A stretch of DNA of 53,954 bases. Source: Bacillota bacterium (lineage in GTDB: Bacteria > Bacillota > Clostridia > Oscillospirales > Acutalibacteraceae). The notes beneath the pieces were generated by a model. It was not told where the DNA came from, made no database searches, and was given only the letters and a program-made list of their open reading frames with translations. Below are positions 39,821-47,531 of the stretch, in pieces; positions within the stretch are counted from its first letter, which is position 1; each line of letters opens with the position of its first letter. The translations under genes and the position numbers were made by a program. The stretch spans positions 1 to 53,954 of the forward strand of contig JAQXJH010000085.1 of assembly GCA_029008595.1 (NCBI GenBank), written 5' to 3'.

Positions 39821-40114
39821 TTACATCATGCCCTCGAAGAATTCGATGGACTTGCTGTCTTCGGTCAATGTCACAACGGCCTTTTTCCACGAAGGAGTGT
39901 AACCCTCGAAGCGGCCCTGACGGCGCATGCGGCCTCTGACGTGCATCGTGTTGACCTTTGCAACCTTAACGCCGTCGAACACCTCGGCGATCGCTCTGGC
40001 GATCTCGATCTTGTTGGCGTCTTTGGCAACCTCAAAGGTGTACTTTTTCTGCTGAGCGCCGGCCATGCTGCGTTCCGAGATGATCGGGCGGATAATGATA
40101 TCATGAGCTGTCAT
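39821..40114 (-). CDS. rplW: ribosomal protein L23
   Basis: Tunnel-exit protein L23, 97 residues, docking site for trigger factor and SRP. It begins [20 protein letters not shown] and has [20 protein letters not shown] and [16 protein letters not shown]. Its ATG overlaps the rplD stop by four bases (ATGA). Confidence 0.97.
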   Translation of the reverse strand: MTAHDIIIRPIISERSMAGAQQKKYTFEVAKDANKIEIARAIAEVFDGVKVAKVNTMHVRGRMRRQGRFEGYTPSWKKAVVTLTEDSKSIEFFEGMM

Positions 40115-40737
40115 TCTGCGTACACCTCCTCAATCTGTGCAACCGCATCCTTGACAACGATGAACTTGTCGGCGTTGAGGATGTCGTAAACATTCAGCGT
40201 GTTGACCATAGCGGTTTTGACGCCCGGAATGTTTGCTGCGGATTTGATCGCTTTCTTATCGTTTTCAGCCAGAACGATCAGCGCTTTTCTGTCGGCGCCC
40301 AGGGCGCTGAGCATTGCGGCGACCGTTTTGGTGGAAAAGCTCTCCAGCGTCAGCGCGTCGAGCACGATCAGATCGTTCTCCTTCGCTTTGGCGGAAAAAG
40401 CGGATTTCATCGCCAGGCGGCGCACCTTCTTGTTGAGGGTGTAGCGGTAGCTGCGGGGCTTCGGGGCGAACACGATACCGCCGTGCGTCCACTGCGGAGC
40501 GCGGGTGGAACCCTGGCGGGCGTGGCCGGTGCCCTTCTGTCTCCAGGGCTTTCTGCCGCCGCCGGAAACTTCGGCGCGGGTCAGAGCCGACTGGGTGCCC
40601 TGGCGCTGATTGGCCAGATAATTCACAACAACGTCGTGCATGACGGCGGTGTTGGGCTCGATTCCGAAAATGGCTTCGGAAAGATCAATGGAACCGACTT
40701 GTTTGCCGGTCATATCGACAACTTGAACATTAGGCAG
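40111..40737 (-). CDS. rplD: ribosomal protein L4, apparent CTG start
   Basis: Large-subunit protein L4, 208 residues when read from the CTG at 40737. The family N-terminus (M)[20 protein letters not shown] is complete only if this CTG initiates; AAGGAGG lies seven bases before it. The first in-frame ATG (40713) is eight codons later, cuts the conserved strand and has no ribosome binding site. The body has [19 protein letters not shown]. In E. coli L4 represses the S10 operon by binding its leader; whether this L4 does is unknown. A sequencing error ATG to CTG is the main alternative. Confidence 0.93.
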   Translation of the reverse strand: MPNVQVVDMTGKQVGSIDLSEAIFGIEPNTAVMHDVVVNYLANQRQGTQSALTRAEVSGGGRKPWRQKGTGHARQGSTRAPQWTHGGIVFAPKPRSYRYTLNKKVRRLAMKSAFSAKAKENDLIVLDALTLESFSTKTVAAMLSALGADRKALIVLAENDKKAIKSAANIPGVKTAMVNTLNVYDILNADKFIVVKDAVAQIEEVYAE

Positions 40738-40754
40738 TTCGTTTCCTCCTTCCC

Positions 40755-41453
40755 TTACGCCTTCTTGACGCTTTCGCGGATGACAACCAGGCCCTTGTTC
40801 GGTCCGGGGATGGCGCCCTTGATGGCGATGAGGTTGTTTTCCGCATCGATCTTGGCGACCGTCAGGTTCTGCACGGTGACCTTTTCGGCACCGAGGTGAC
40901 CTGCCATTTTTCTGCCCTTGAACACGCGGGACGGATCGGAGTTGGAGCCGATGGATCCGCCGTGGCGGGCAACAGGACCGGAACCGTGGGTTTCCTTCAG
41001 ACGCTGGAAGTTCCAGCGCTTGATGACGCCCGCATAGCCCTTACCTTTGCTGGTGCCGCTCACGTCGACCTTGTCGCCGACCGCGAACGCATCTGCCTTG
41101 ATGACATCGCCGACGTTGAACGCGGAGATATCGTCAAAACGGAACTCGCGCAGGCTCTTCTTCGGGGCAACGTCGCTCTTGGCAAAATGGCCGAGCAGCG
41201 GCATCGTCACGTTGACGGGCTTGTCCTGGAATTTCTCGCTGCGCTTTCTGGCGCCTTTGCCGGTGCCGTTCTGGTTTTTCAGCTTGATGTCGCCGAAACC
41301 GAGCTGCACGGCATCGTAACCGTCGTTTTCCACCGTCTTCTTCTGCGTAACAACGCAGGGGCCGGCTTCCACAACGGTGACCGGGATGACGTTTCCCTTT
41401 TCGTCGAAGATCTGCGTCATGCCAATCTTCTTGCCGATGATACCTTTTTGCAT
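40755..41453 (-). CDS. rplC: ribosomal protein L3
   Basis: Large-subunit protein L3, 232 residues: [20 protein letters not shown] at the start, then [20 protein letters not shown] and the loop segment [20 protein letters not shown], conserved in the peptidyl-transferase region. AAGGAGG precedes the ATG. It is 83 bp after rpsJ, a relatively large gap without a gene. Confidence 0.97.
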   Translation of the reverse strand: MQKGIIGKKIGMTQIFDEKGNVIPVTVVEAGPCVVTQKKTVENDGYDAVQLGFGDIKLKNQNGTGKGARKRSEKFQDKPVNVTMPLLGHFAKSDVAPKKSLREFRFDDISAFNVGDVIKADAFAVGDKVDVSGTSKGKGYAGVIKRWNFQRLKETHGSGPVARHGGSIGSNSDPSRVFKGRKMAGHLGAEKVTVQNLTVAKIDAENNLIAIKGAIPGPNKGLVVIRESVKKA

Positions 41454-41536
41454 TTTGTTTCCTCCTTGCAGGTTATTGGTTGGCGTCTGCCAACATGACC
41501 CCAGCCGTCCGGTAGGTTTACATCAGAAGCGCTGTC

Positions 41537-41848
41537 TTACAGCTTGATCTCGATGTCAACGCCGGCGGGGAGCTCGAGGCCCATCAAAGCCTCAACCGTC
41601 TTGTTCGACGGTCTGAGAATATCGATCAGTCTCTTGTGGGTTCTCATCTCGAACTGCTCGCGGCTGTCCTTGTACTTATGCACAGCGCGCAGGATCGTGA
41701 TGATCTGCTTTTCGGTGGGGAGCGGAACCGGACCCGAAACGCGGGCGCCCGTGCGCTTCGCCGTTGCTACGATCTTTTCGGCCGACTGATCGACCAGCTG
41801 ATGATCGTACCCTTTGATTCTGATTCTGATTTTCTCCTTGACTGCCAC
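41537..41848 (-). CDS. rpsJ: ribosomal protein S10
   Basis: Small-subunit protein S10 (NusE), 103 residues, also part of transcription antitermination complexes. It reads [20 protein letters not shown], then [20 protein letters not shown] and [27 protein letters not shown] is about 6 bases before the ATG. It is the first gene of the operon, after a 285-nt leader with terminator-like hairpins. Confidence 0.98.
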   Translation of the reverse strand: MAVKEKIRIRIKGYDHQLVDQSAEKIVATAKRTGARVSGPVPLPTEKQIITILRAVHKYKDSREQFEMRTHKRLIDILRPSNKTVEALMGLELPAGVDIEIKL

Positions 41849-42135
41849 ATGAATCGCCTCCTTAATAATAGTTGGCGGGCGGCGTGGTGAAAAACCTTAC
41901 ACCGTTCCGGGTGTTTCCACCCTGAACATTTAAAAACCGGATTCACTTTTTGAAGGAAAAGCAAAATCCGGGTGGCATTCATCACGTCAGGCGCGCAGAG
42001 CAAGCCCCTGTTTCCACAGAGCAAGCCTGTGTGCCGAATATTTTTCGCCCGGTTTGAAATCGGACATACTCCACGGAAAAACCGGCTGAATCAGCCGCAA
42101 CCTCCCGCTTCAACGCATATCTTGTGCAGTCACGC
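41849..42135 (-). promoter_or_regulatory. structured 5' leader of the S10 operon, possible attenuator
   Basis: Untranslated leader of about 285 nt. Three structures are visible on the minus strand. First, CGGCTG-ATT-CAGCCG followed by GTTTTT (stem 42083-42097, T-run 42077-42081). Second, CCGGATT paired with AATCCGG plus inner pairs, followed by TTTTT (41937-41971, T-run 41932-41936). Third, GGGTG-GAAA-CACCC with a GNRA-type loop (41909-41922). An 11-bp direct repeat CAGAGCAAGCC (plus strand) occurs at 41996-42006 and 42017-42027. The 3' side of the first hairpin plus its T-run can instead pair with AAACCGG just downstream, as in an antiterminator. This suggests attenuation, but no known leader family was recognised. 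Confidence 0.55.
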
Positions 42136-42141
42136 TTGATT

Positions 42142-42170
42142 ATAATACCATTTTCCCGCGCCGAATGCAA
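42142..42170 (-). promoter_or_regulatory. sigma-A promoter of the S10-spc-alpha operon
   Basis: Minus-strand TTGCAT (42165-42170), 17-base spacer, TATTAT (42142-42147). A weaker upstream candidate, TTGACG (42228-42233) with TATTTT (42204-42209) and an 18-base spacer, could be a second start. Confidence 0.7.
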
Positions 42171-42465
42171 GACTTATTTTCGTTTTTTCGCAAGAAATTT
42201 TTGAAAATATTTTGTGCATGTTGTATACGTCAAGCGCGGCGTCGTTCAAACCACTAAATATGCCGAAACCGCATCTCCGCGCCACAAAATGCAGAGGATT
42301 CTGTGCAAGGAAATTTTTGTGAGCGAAAACCCTCCGCCGCGGGATTCCTCTGTTTTTTCAAGGGCTTTCCGGCATATTATGGCGCACCGGAGCATATTTA
42401 TCCACATTTTCCATAACATTTTCCACCAAAGCGGAAAAAAGCGCTGTTCCTCTTGCATTTTCACG
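42171..42465. other. gene-free divergent region
   Basis: About 300 bp between the S10 promoter and the M55-gene promoter. Open frames here lack ribosome binding sites and recognisable sequence. Apart from the weak second promoter noted for the S10 operon, I see nothing definite. Confidence 0.4.
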
Positions 42466-42467
42466 CA

Positions 42468-42512
42468 TTCTGCCGCCTTTTGATTGCAGACGGCAGAAAC
42501 GGGTGCTATAAT
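42468..42512 (+). promoter_or_regulatory. promoter of the M55 peptidase gene with flanking inverted repeat
   Basis: TTGCAG (42484-42489), 17-base spacer and consensus TATAAT (42507-42512) with an extended TG. TTCTGCCG (42468-42475) and CGGCAGAA (42491-42498) form an 8-bp inverted repeat that brackets the -35 box, a natural operator position. Confidence 0.7.
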
Positions 42513-42565
42513 GAACAGGAAAAATACACCGCAGGGCGTTCGGCCCGAAAGGAGCAGACAAACAG

Positions 42566-43351
42566 ATGAAGATCTTTATTTTTTGCGACATTGAAGGGAT
42601 CTCCGGCATCTTTTCGCCGGAACAGGTCACGCCGCAGGGCAGCCGCTTTCAGGAAGGGCGCGCCTTCATGACCGCCGAGATCAATGCGTGCGCAGAAGGC
42701 TGCAAAGCGGGCGGCGCCGACGTTGTCGTTGTGCGGGACGGCCACGGCGGAAGCTACTCCGTGCTCTGGGACAAGCTTTCCCCGGCGGTCGACGAGGTTC
42801 TCTGCGGGCCGAGCGGCGATGACCGGTTCGCGGATATTGACGAATGCGACGGGCTGATCCTGCTCGGCTATCACGCCATGGCCGGTACCCGCGCCGCCGT
42901 TCTGGAGCATTCCATGTCCTCGGTGCGTGTGCAGAATTACTGGATCAACGGCAGCAAGGCAGGCGAGACCGCCATCGACGCCGGGATCGCCGGCGAACAC
43001 AACATCCCGGTGATCCTTGTTTCGGGCGACGACAAGCTCTGCGCCGAAGCGGGCGCGCTGCTGCCGTGGGCCGAAACGGTTCAGGTCAAGCGTGGGCTGA
43101 CTTCGTTCGGCGCGGCGCTGCTCCCGCCGGAAAAAGCACACGGACTCATCCGCGACGCGGCAGAACGCGCCGTGCGCAATCTTTCTTCCATGCGCAGCCT
43201 TGTTTATCCTTCTCCTGTCAGATTCCGCGTGGAACTGACGGAACGCCAGCCCCTGCCGAATCCCCGCTCCTGCCCCGGCCTGACGATTCTGGACGGGCGC
43301 ACCTTTGAGGTGGAGGCTCCCACGCTGGAAGATGCGCTGTTCCGCTCCTGA
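42566..43351 (+). CDS. M55-family D-aminopeptidase (DppA-like)
   Basis: A 261-residue zinc aminopeptidase of the DppA family, which removes D-amino acids from short peptides, often of wall origin. The metal and catalytic residues fit: D8 and E10 (DIEGISG), H60 (DGHGG), H103 (GYHAMAG), H115 (LEHSMSS) and E134 (GETAIDAG). DppA forms a decameric ring. AAAGGAG precedes the ATG by about 9 bases. It is monocistronic, between its own promoter and the terminator at 43363, and is not accompanied here by a dipeptide transporter. Confidence 0.92.
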   Translation: MKIFIFCDIEGISGIFSPEQVTPQGSRFQEGRAFMTAEINACAEGCKAGGADVVVVRDGHGGSYSVLWDKLSPAVDEVLCGPSGDDRFADIDECDGLILLGYHAMAGTRAAVLEHSMSSVRVQNYWINGSKAGETAIDAGIAGEHNIPVILVSGDDKLCAEAGALLPWAETVQVKRGLTSFGAALLPPEKAHGLIRDAAERAVRNLSSMRSLVYPSPVRFRVELTERQPLPNPRSCPGLTILDGRTFEVEAPTLEDALFRS

Positions 43352-43362
43352 ACCGGAAAACC

Positions 43363-43421
43363 ACAGGCGTGCTGCAGAACGGTCCGGAAGGACCGCCGCC
43401 CTGCGGCACGCCTGTTTTTTT
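43363..43421 (+). terminator. strong terminator after the M55 gene
   Basis: Outer 15-bp stem (ACAGGCGTGCTGCAG, 43363-43377, with 43401-43415), an inner GGTCC-GGAA-GGACC hairpin, and T7 on the plus strand, ending at the stop codon of the convergent kinase gene. Confidence 0.9.
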
Positions 43422-44536
43422 CAGTATTTTTCAACGATGCGGTGCATTTCGTCCCAGCAGGACTCCATATCGGAAACGAGCTTGAACTGTGTGCGCGCGC
43501 GGTCCAGATTCTGCTGCGGGCGGCTGATCTTGAAATAGTGGTCGCCTTCCAGATAATCGGTCAGAAAACGCATCCCGCATTCCAGCGTCATCATCTTCGC
43601 GCCCTCGGGCATCATACGGCGTTCCGTTTCGGTCAGACTGCCGCCGCAGCCCTCCAGATACCCTTTTGTATAAAGCTCGAACAGATTCCGGTCAAAATTC
43701 ACTCTGGAAAGATCCGGCTCATCCTCGGCGGCCGTCGTCGCGCCGAAGCGGATGGAATCGCCGAAATCATAGACCGAAAGCCCGGGCATCACCGTATCAA
43801 GATCGATCACGCAGATCGCCTTGCGGGTGTCTTTGTCAAACAGCACGTTGTTGAGCTTGGTGTCGTTGTGCGTCACGCGCAGCGGCAGCCCGCCGCTTTT
43901 CAGCAGATCGGTCAGAACGGACATGAACGGCGCGCGGCTGCGCACGAATTCGATCTCCTGACGGACAGACTCCGCGCGCCCGCAGGCGTCCTGCTCCACG
44001 GCGTGGCAGAACCGCTCATAGCGCACCGGCGTATTGTGAAAATCGGGGATCGTCTCCGTCAGATGCGACGCGTCAAAATCGGCCAGCAGCCGCTGGAAGC
44101 GGCCGAACGCCACGGCGCTCTGGTAAAAATCCTCCGGGCACTGCACGGTGTCAAAGCTGACGGCATTTTCAATAAATCGGTAGCTGCGCCAGTAGGAGCC
44201 GATGGAGTCGCGGTAGCAGTAGCCGCCGCCCGGCATCCGCAGATAGCTGATGGTTCCGCGGTCGGGATCCTCGCCTGCAGCCAGCAGCCGGCCGCGCAGG
44301 AATTCCGTAATATAGACCACATTGTCCATCACCTGAACCGGATCCTTGAAAATTTCATGATTGATGCGCTGCAGCACATAGCGCGTTTCCGCACCGCTTT
44401 CATCACGGCAGCGCACCGCGAATGTATCATTGATATGGCCGTCGCCAAACGGGCGGCATTCCTCCACACGCCCCGGGTACCCGACCTTGCGCACAACGTA
44501 CTCCACTTCTGCACAGGGATTCGTTCCTGTCATCAT
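43421..44536 (-). CDS. phosphotransferase, N-acetylhexosamine 1-kinase (NahK)-like
   Basis: A 371-residue kinase of the aminoglycoside/choline phosphotransferase fold. Catalytic loop THNDTKLNNVLFD, metal-binding CVIDLDTVMPGLSVYDFGD and following SIRFGATTA match NahK-type enzymes, which phosphorylate GlcNAc or GalNAc at C1 during mucin and milk-glycan use. ATG codons at 44536 and 44533 lie behind AAAGGTGG; the open frame further upstream crosses the promoter. A direct role in antibiotic resistance is unlikely given the NahK-type motifs. No lacto-N-biose phosphorylase or transporter genes adjoin it. Confidence 0.82.
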   Translation of the reverse strand: MMTGTNPCAEVEYVVRKVGYPGRVEECRPFGDGHINDTFAVRCRDESGAETRYVLQRINHEIFKDPVQVMDNVVYITEFLRGRLLAAGEDPDRGTISYLRMPGGGYCYRDSIGSYWRSYRFIENAVSFDTVQCPEDFYQSAVAFGRFQRLLADFDASHLTETIPDFHNTPVRYERFCHAVEQDACGRAESVRQEIEFVRSRAPFMSVLTDLLKSGGLPLRVTHNDTKLNNVLFDKDTRKAICVIDLDTVMPGLSVYDFGDSIRFGATTAAEDEPDLSRVNFDRNLFELYTKGYLEGCGGSLTETERRMMPEGAKMMTLECGMRFLTDYLEGDHYFKISRPQQNLDRARTQFKLVSDMESCWDEMHRIVEKY

Positions 44537-44636
44537 CACGACCACCTTTGCTCCCGTCCGCGGCAGGGACGGGGAAATTTCAGAACGGGAAAAAACAGCC
44601 GCTGAGTCCAGAACTGACCCGCGGCCGATATGATTC

Positions 44637-44665
44637 AGTATACTGTATCTTTCGCGGTACGTCAA
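44637..44665 (-). promoter_or_regulatory. sigma-A promoter of the NahK-like gene
   Basis: Minus-strand TTGACG (44660-44665), 17-base spacer, TATACT (44637-44642). The leader is about 95 nt. Its position excludes start codons upstream of 44536. Confidence 0.75.
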
Positions 44666-44826
44666 CACCGGAGCATCTTTTTCCCTGTTCTGCAAACTTT
44701 TACGCCGATTTTACGCCTCTCGTTTGGGTAATTTGATCTGTAAAATTAGTAAAATCGGATAATTCCGAAAAAATGCGCCGTTCCGTTCTGTCCCATGCCG
44801 CACGGCGTTTCCGCGCCGGAAACGGC

Positions 44827-45663
44827 TCAGGAATCCTCCGCAACGGTTTCCGGCGGTACCTCCAGCAGCGAAGGATCGTTCAGGTACTGCTGCATCCGGC
44901 GGAACACGCGGGCAAAATAGCTGCCGGAGCAGATGCGTTCATCCATCACAACGCCGCACGGAATATAGCGCTTCAGCTGCACGACTCCGTTTTCATCATA
45001 TTCCGGTTTTTCAATACTGTTCCCCATTGTGATAAAAACGCCGGCAGTCCCGAATTCGTAAATATGATGGTAAATGTGATTCGTGCGGATGCTCGCCAGA
45101 TTCGAGATCAGCAGGCTGCAGTGGAACGGGCTGGCGTCGATGATCTTTCTGGGCAGCAGGCCGTGGCGGTCGGCAAATTTGATCAGCCCCACCGCGGCGC
45201 TGACAAGACCCGGCACAGCCAGCAGCCGGCGCATCAGCGTATCGGTCGCGTTGGTCTCCTGCGCAGCCTTGTTCTGCTCCAGAAATTCCATGATCTTTCG
45301 GTTGACGTCGAAGATCGTATCGGTCATCTCCAGCGAAACTTTTGTCATGGTTCCGTCCATATCTCCCGGGCGGAGCACCACCATGCTCACCGTAAAGTCG
45401 TTATGCGCATAGATCTTCTTTTTCATGATGAACCGGTTCAGCAGCGGGTACTCCGCCGCGCAGCGCAGATAAGCGGCGATGATCAGGCTCATATGGCTCA
45501 GCCGGACACCCTCCTTGCGCTTTTTCATCAGATATTCGTGGATCGGCTGATAGGGAAGGTGAACCGTCACCGAATTGAGCGCGTCGTAACGCTGGGGCAT
45601 GATGTACGGGATCAGGGCGTACATCGGTTCTGTGTTTTTTACTCGTTTGCCGTCTTTCCGCAA
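44827..45663 (-). CDS. stand-alone E2 acyltransferase-like protein lacking the catalytic His
   Basis: A 278-residue protein of the chloramphenicol acetyltransferase/2-oxoacid dehydrogenase E2 catalytic-domain fold, without lipoyl or E3-binding domains. Family marks are ASPFHCSLLISNLASI and HIYHHIYEFGT. The C-terminal active-site motif, DHR in true E2 enzymes, reads D241-E242-R243 (MDERICSG), so the catalytic His is replaced by Glu. The start is TTG at 45663 with GAGGAGG eight bases upstream; longer frames have lower quality starts. No other dehydrogenase subunit is near. Function unknown. Confidence 0.8.
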   Translation of the reverse strand: MRKDGKRVKNTEPMYALIPYIMPQRYDALNSVTVHLPYQPIHEYLMKKRKEGVRLSHMSLIIAAYLRCAAEYPLLNRFIMKKKIYAHNDFTVSMVVLRPGDMDGTMTKVSLEMTDTIFDVNRKIMEFLEQNKAAQETNATDTLMRRLLAVPGLVSAAVGLIKFADRHGLLPRKIIDASPFHCSLLISNLASIRTNHIYHHIYEFGTAGVFITMGNSIEKPEYDENGVVQLKRYIPCGVVMDERICSGSYFARVFRRMQQYLNDPSLLEVPPETVAEDS

Positions 45664-45823
45664 GGGGGACTCCTCCTCTTTTTTGCCGCTGCTGCGCATG
45701 CCCGTTCCGGACTGCCGCCGCGCGGTTCCGCTTGTTTTTCTCTGCTTTAGCGTATCATAATCCTTCAAAAATTTCAATTATTTTGACGGATTATCCGGAA
45801 TTCTTCCGCCGGACGGCGTCTTT

Positions 45824-46201
45824 TCAGCCCGTGACCGCATCCTGATCCGCCCTGCCCTCAATGCGCAGCACGACGCCCGCGGGCAGGCAGGCAGCCGCCT
45901 CGCCCGTTTTGCTCAGCTTTCCGGAGCGCACGCAGACCTGATCCGGGCAGCCGGACGATTCGAACCATGCCTCGCCGTTTTCCACCGCGATCACCACCTG
46001 CGGCTCGCCCGGGACCGTAAAGACCGTTTTCTCTCCGGCAGAAAGCGCGATCCGGCAAAGCTCGGTTCCGTTCTGTTCCACCACCGCCGCCGCGCCGCTG
46101 CCGCGGGAACCGGCCGCCCAAAACAGCGCGCCGCAAATCAGAAGCACCACCGCCAGCAGCGCCGCATCCCAGGGCGACGCCATCCTGCGCCGGGCGCTCA
46201 T
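45824..46201 (-). CDS. NusG domain II-type membrane-anchored protein
   Basis: A 125-residue protein with one N-terminal transmembrane helix (about 14-32) and an extracytoplasmic NusG-II-like beta domain. The family signature CPDQVCVRSGKLSKTGEAAA with CLPAGVVLRI is clear. Such proteins lie beside ApbE or Rnf genes in Clostridia and are suspected to act in extracellular flavin or redox processes, but no activity is proven. Its ATG overlaps the apbE stop (ATGA). Confidence 0.88.
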   Translation of the reverse strand: MSARRRMASPWDAALLAVVLLICGALFWAAGSRGSGAAAVVEQNGTELCRIALSAGEKTVFTVPGEPQVVIAVENGEAWFESSGCPDQVCVRSGKLSKTGEAAACLPAGVVLRIEGRADQDAVTG

Positions 46202-47253
46202 GGCTTCTGCAGCGTATACTCTGCGCCGCTCAGGGTAAAGATCTCCTCTGCGCCTCCGCCGGCATAGATCACACGGTCTTCGCCGATCAGCAGATAGCCC
46301 GCCTGATATTCCTCCAGCAGCGCGACGGCCTGTTCCCGCCCCAGCACGACGCAGGCCGTTGCGAGCGCATCCGAAAGCGCGCCCGAGCTGCAGATCACCG
46401 TAGCGGAAACCAGATCGCTTTCTGCCGGGTATCCGGTACGCGGGTCAAGAATATGGTGATAGACAACGCCGCCGGATTCCCTCTTTTTTTCATACGTTCC
46501 CGACGTGGAAACGCAGCCCGCCGAAAGCTCCAGCGTTCCAAGCGAATCGGAAGCCCCGCCCGCCGGGTCGCGCACCCCGATCCTCCACGCGGAACCGTCC
46601 GGCTTGGCGCCGAAAACGCCGATACTGCCGCCGACCGCCACCACCGCTCCGGCGATCCCGCTTCCGGCGTAGATCTGCAGCGCCTCGTCGCAGGCGGCCC
46701 CTTTGCCGATGCCGCCAAGATCCAGCCCTGCGCCCTGCCGCGCCAGCGAGACCTGCGTTCCGTCCACCGAAAGCAGCTCCCACGAACAGGCGGCAAGGCC
46801 TGCCTTCACCGCATCATCCGCCGGGGGCGAAAATTGCTCCGCATCAAAATCCCACAGCTGCGAAACCGGCAGGATACACGGATCGAACGCGCCGCCGCTT
46901 TTTTCCGCCGTATCCAGACAGAGCCGCAGCAGCGCGAGCGTTGTTTCGCTGCATTCCACGGCGTCCGTCCCTGCCGCCCGGTTGATCCCTGCCGTTTCGG
47001 AAGAGTCGATCCTCCACGAGATCTTCTGCTCCAGCGCCGCAACTGCCGCATTGGCGGCGCCGGCTGCCTGCTCCGCCGCGTCTGCATCGCCGTAGACCGT
47101 CTGGCTGACGACTGCGCCCATGGCGACCGTTGTCTTTTGTATTCCCTGTGCGCCGCTGCGCGGTGCAGCCAGCGCGATCACCGCTGCCGCCGCTGCTGCC
47201 GCTGCCGCGCCCCCGAACAGAATTGTCTTTGCGCGGCGACCGATCTTCTTCAT
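46198..47253 (-). CDS. apbE: ApbE family FAD:protein FMN transferase
   Basis: A 351-residue exported flavin transferase that attaches FMN covalently to Thr/Ser of target proteins, such as Rnf/Nqr subunits. It has an N-terminal membrane or signal segment (about 8-32, Ala-rich), then GAVVSQTVYG, GLDLGGIGKGAACDEAL, AVVAVGGSIGVFG, STSGTYEK, HHILDPRTGYPA and SSGALSDALATACVVLG, the full set. The ATG at 47253 is used because the frame open to 47304 spans the promoter. Its site (AAAGGTT) is weak. No obvious flavinylation target is encoded in this window. Confidence 0.9.
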   Translation of the reverse strand: MKKIGRRAKTILFGGAAAAAAAAAVIALAAPRSGAQGIQKTTVAMGAVVSQTVYGDADAAEQAAGAANAAVAALEQKISWRIDSSETAGINRAAGTDAVECSETTLALLRLCLDTAEKSGGAFDPCILPVSQLWDFDAEQFSPPADDAVKAGLAACSWELLSVDGTQVSLARQGAGLDLGGIGKGAACDEALQIYAGSGIAGAVVAVGGSIGVFGAKPDGSAWRIGVRDPAGGASDSLGTLELSAGCVSTSGTYEKKRESGGVVYHHILDPRTGYPAESDLVSATVICSSGALSDALATACVVLGREQAVALLEEYQAGYLLIGEDRVIYAGGGAEEIFTLSGAEYTLQKP

Positions 47254-47294
47254 CCGGCTGACCCAACCTTTCCGATCCCGTTTTTTCTGTTCTG

Positions 47295-47323
47295 ATTGTA
47301 GCATCGGGCAGCGGAATTTGCAA
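47295..47323 (-). promoter_or_regulatory. sigma-A promoter of apbE-NusG-II
   Basis: Minus-strand TTGCAA (47318-47323), 17-base spacer, TACAAT (47295-47300), about 42 bp before the apbE ATG. Confidence 0.7.
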
Positions 47324-47428
47324 GAAAAAGACGGCGCAGCGCCGCCCGGGTCTCCCCGGAACCGCAGCGCACCGCCGCCGGAATATGCATTTTTTCAGAA
47401 AAAGCGGCAAGTATTTTTCCGCGGCCCA

Positions 47429-47437
47429 TGCTACAAT
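47429..47437 (+). promoter_or_regulatory. possible extended -10 promoter of the L,D-transpeptidase gene
   Basis: TGCTACAAT (47429-47437) is an extended -10 element with no good -35 box. It is 95 bp before the ATG at 47532. Confidence 0.35.
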
Positions 47438-47531
47438 AAACGTATCCTGCCGGAGCTTCCGCAGTCCCGCGGGCAGCCGGCATTCCCCGCCGCCGGGCGG
47501 CCGCTTACCAAATTCGAAAGGAATGATCCGA

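Noticed and set aside
40713-40737. ATG at 40713 as the L4 start
   Set aside because: It removes the conserved PNVQVVD strand and has no ribosome binding site; CTG at 40737 fits both tests.
41767-42024. Frame overlapping the leader and rpsJ
   Set aside because: No ribosome binding site, and it overlaps the S10 coding sequence in another frame.
41982-42170. Possible 62-codon leader peptide before rpsJ
   Set aside because: Its start codon lies in the -35 box of the S10 promoter, upstream of the transcription start, so it cannot be translated from this transcript.
43421-44536. Aminoglycoside resistance kinase
   Set aside because: The catalytic and metal motifs match NahK-type sugar kinases; nothing points to drug substrates.
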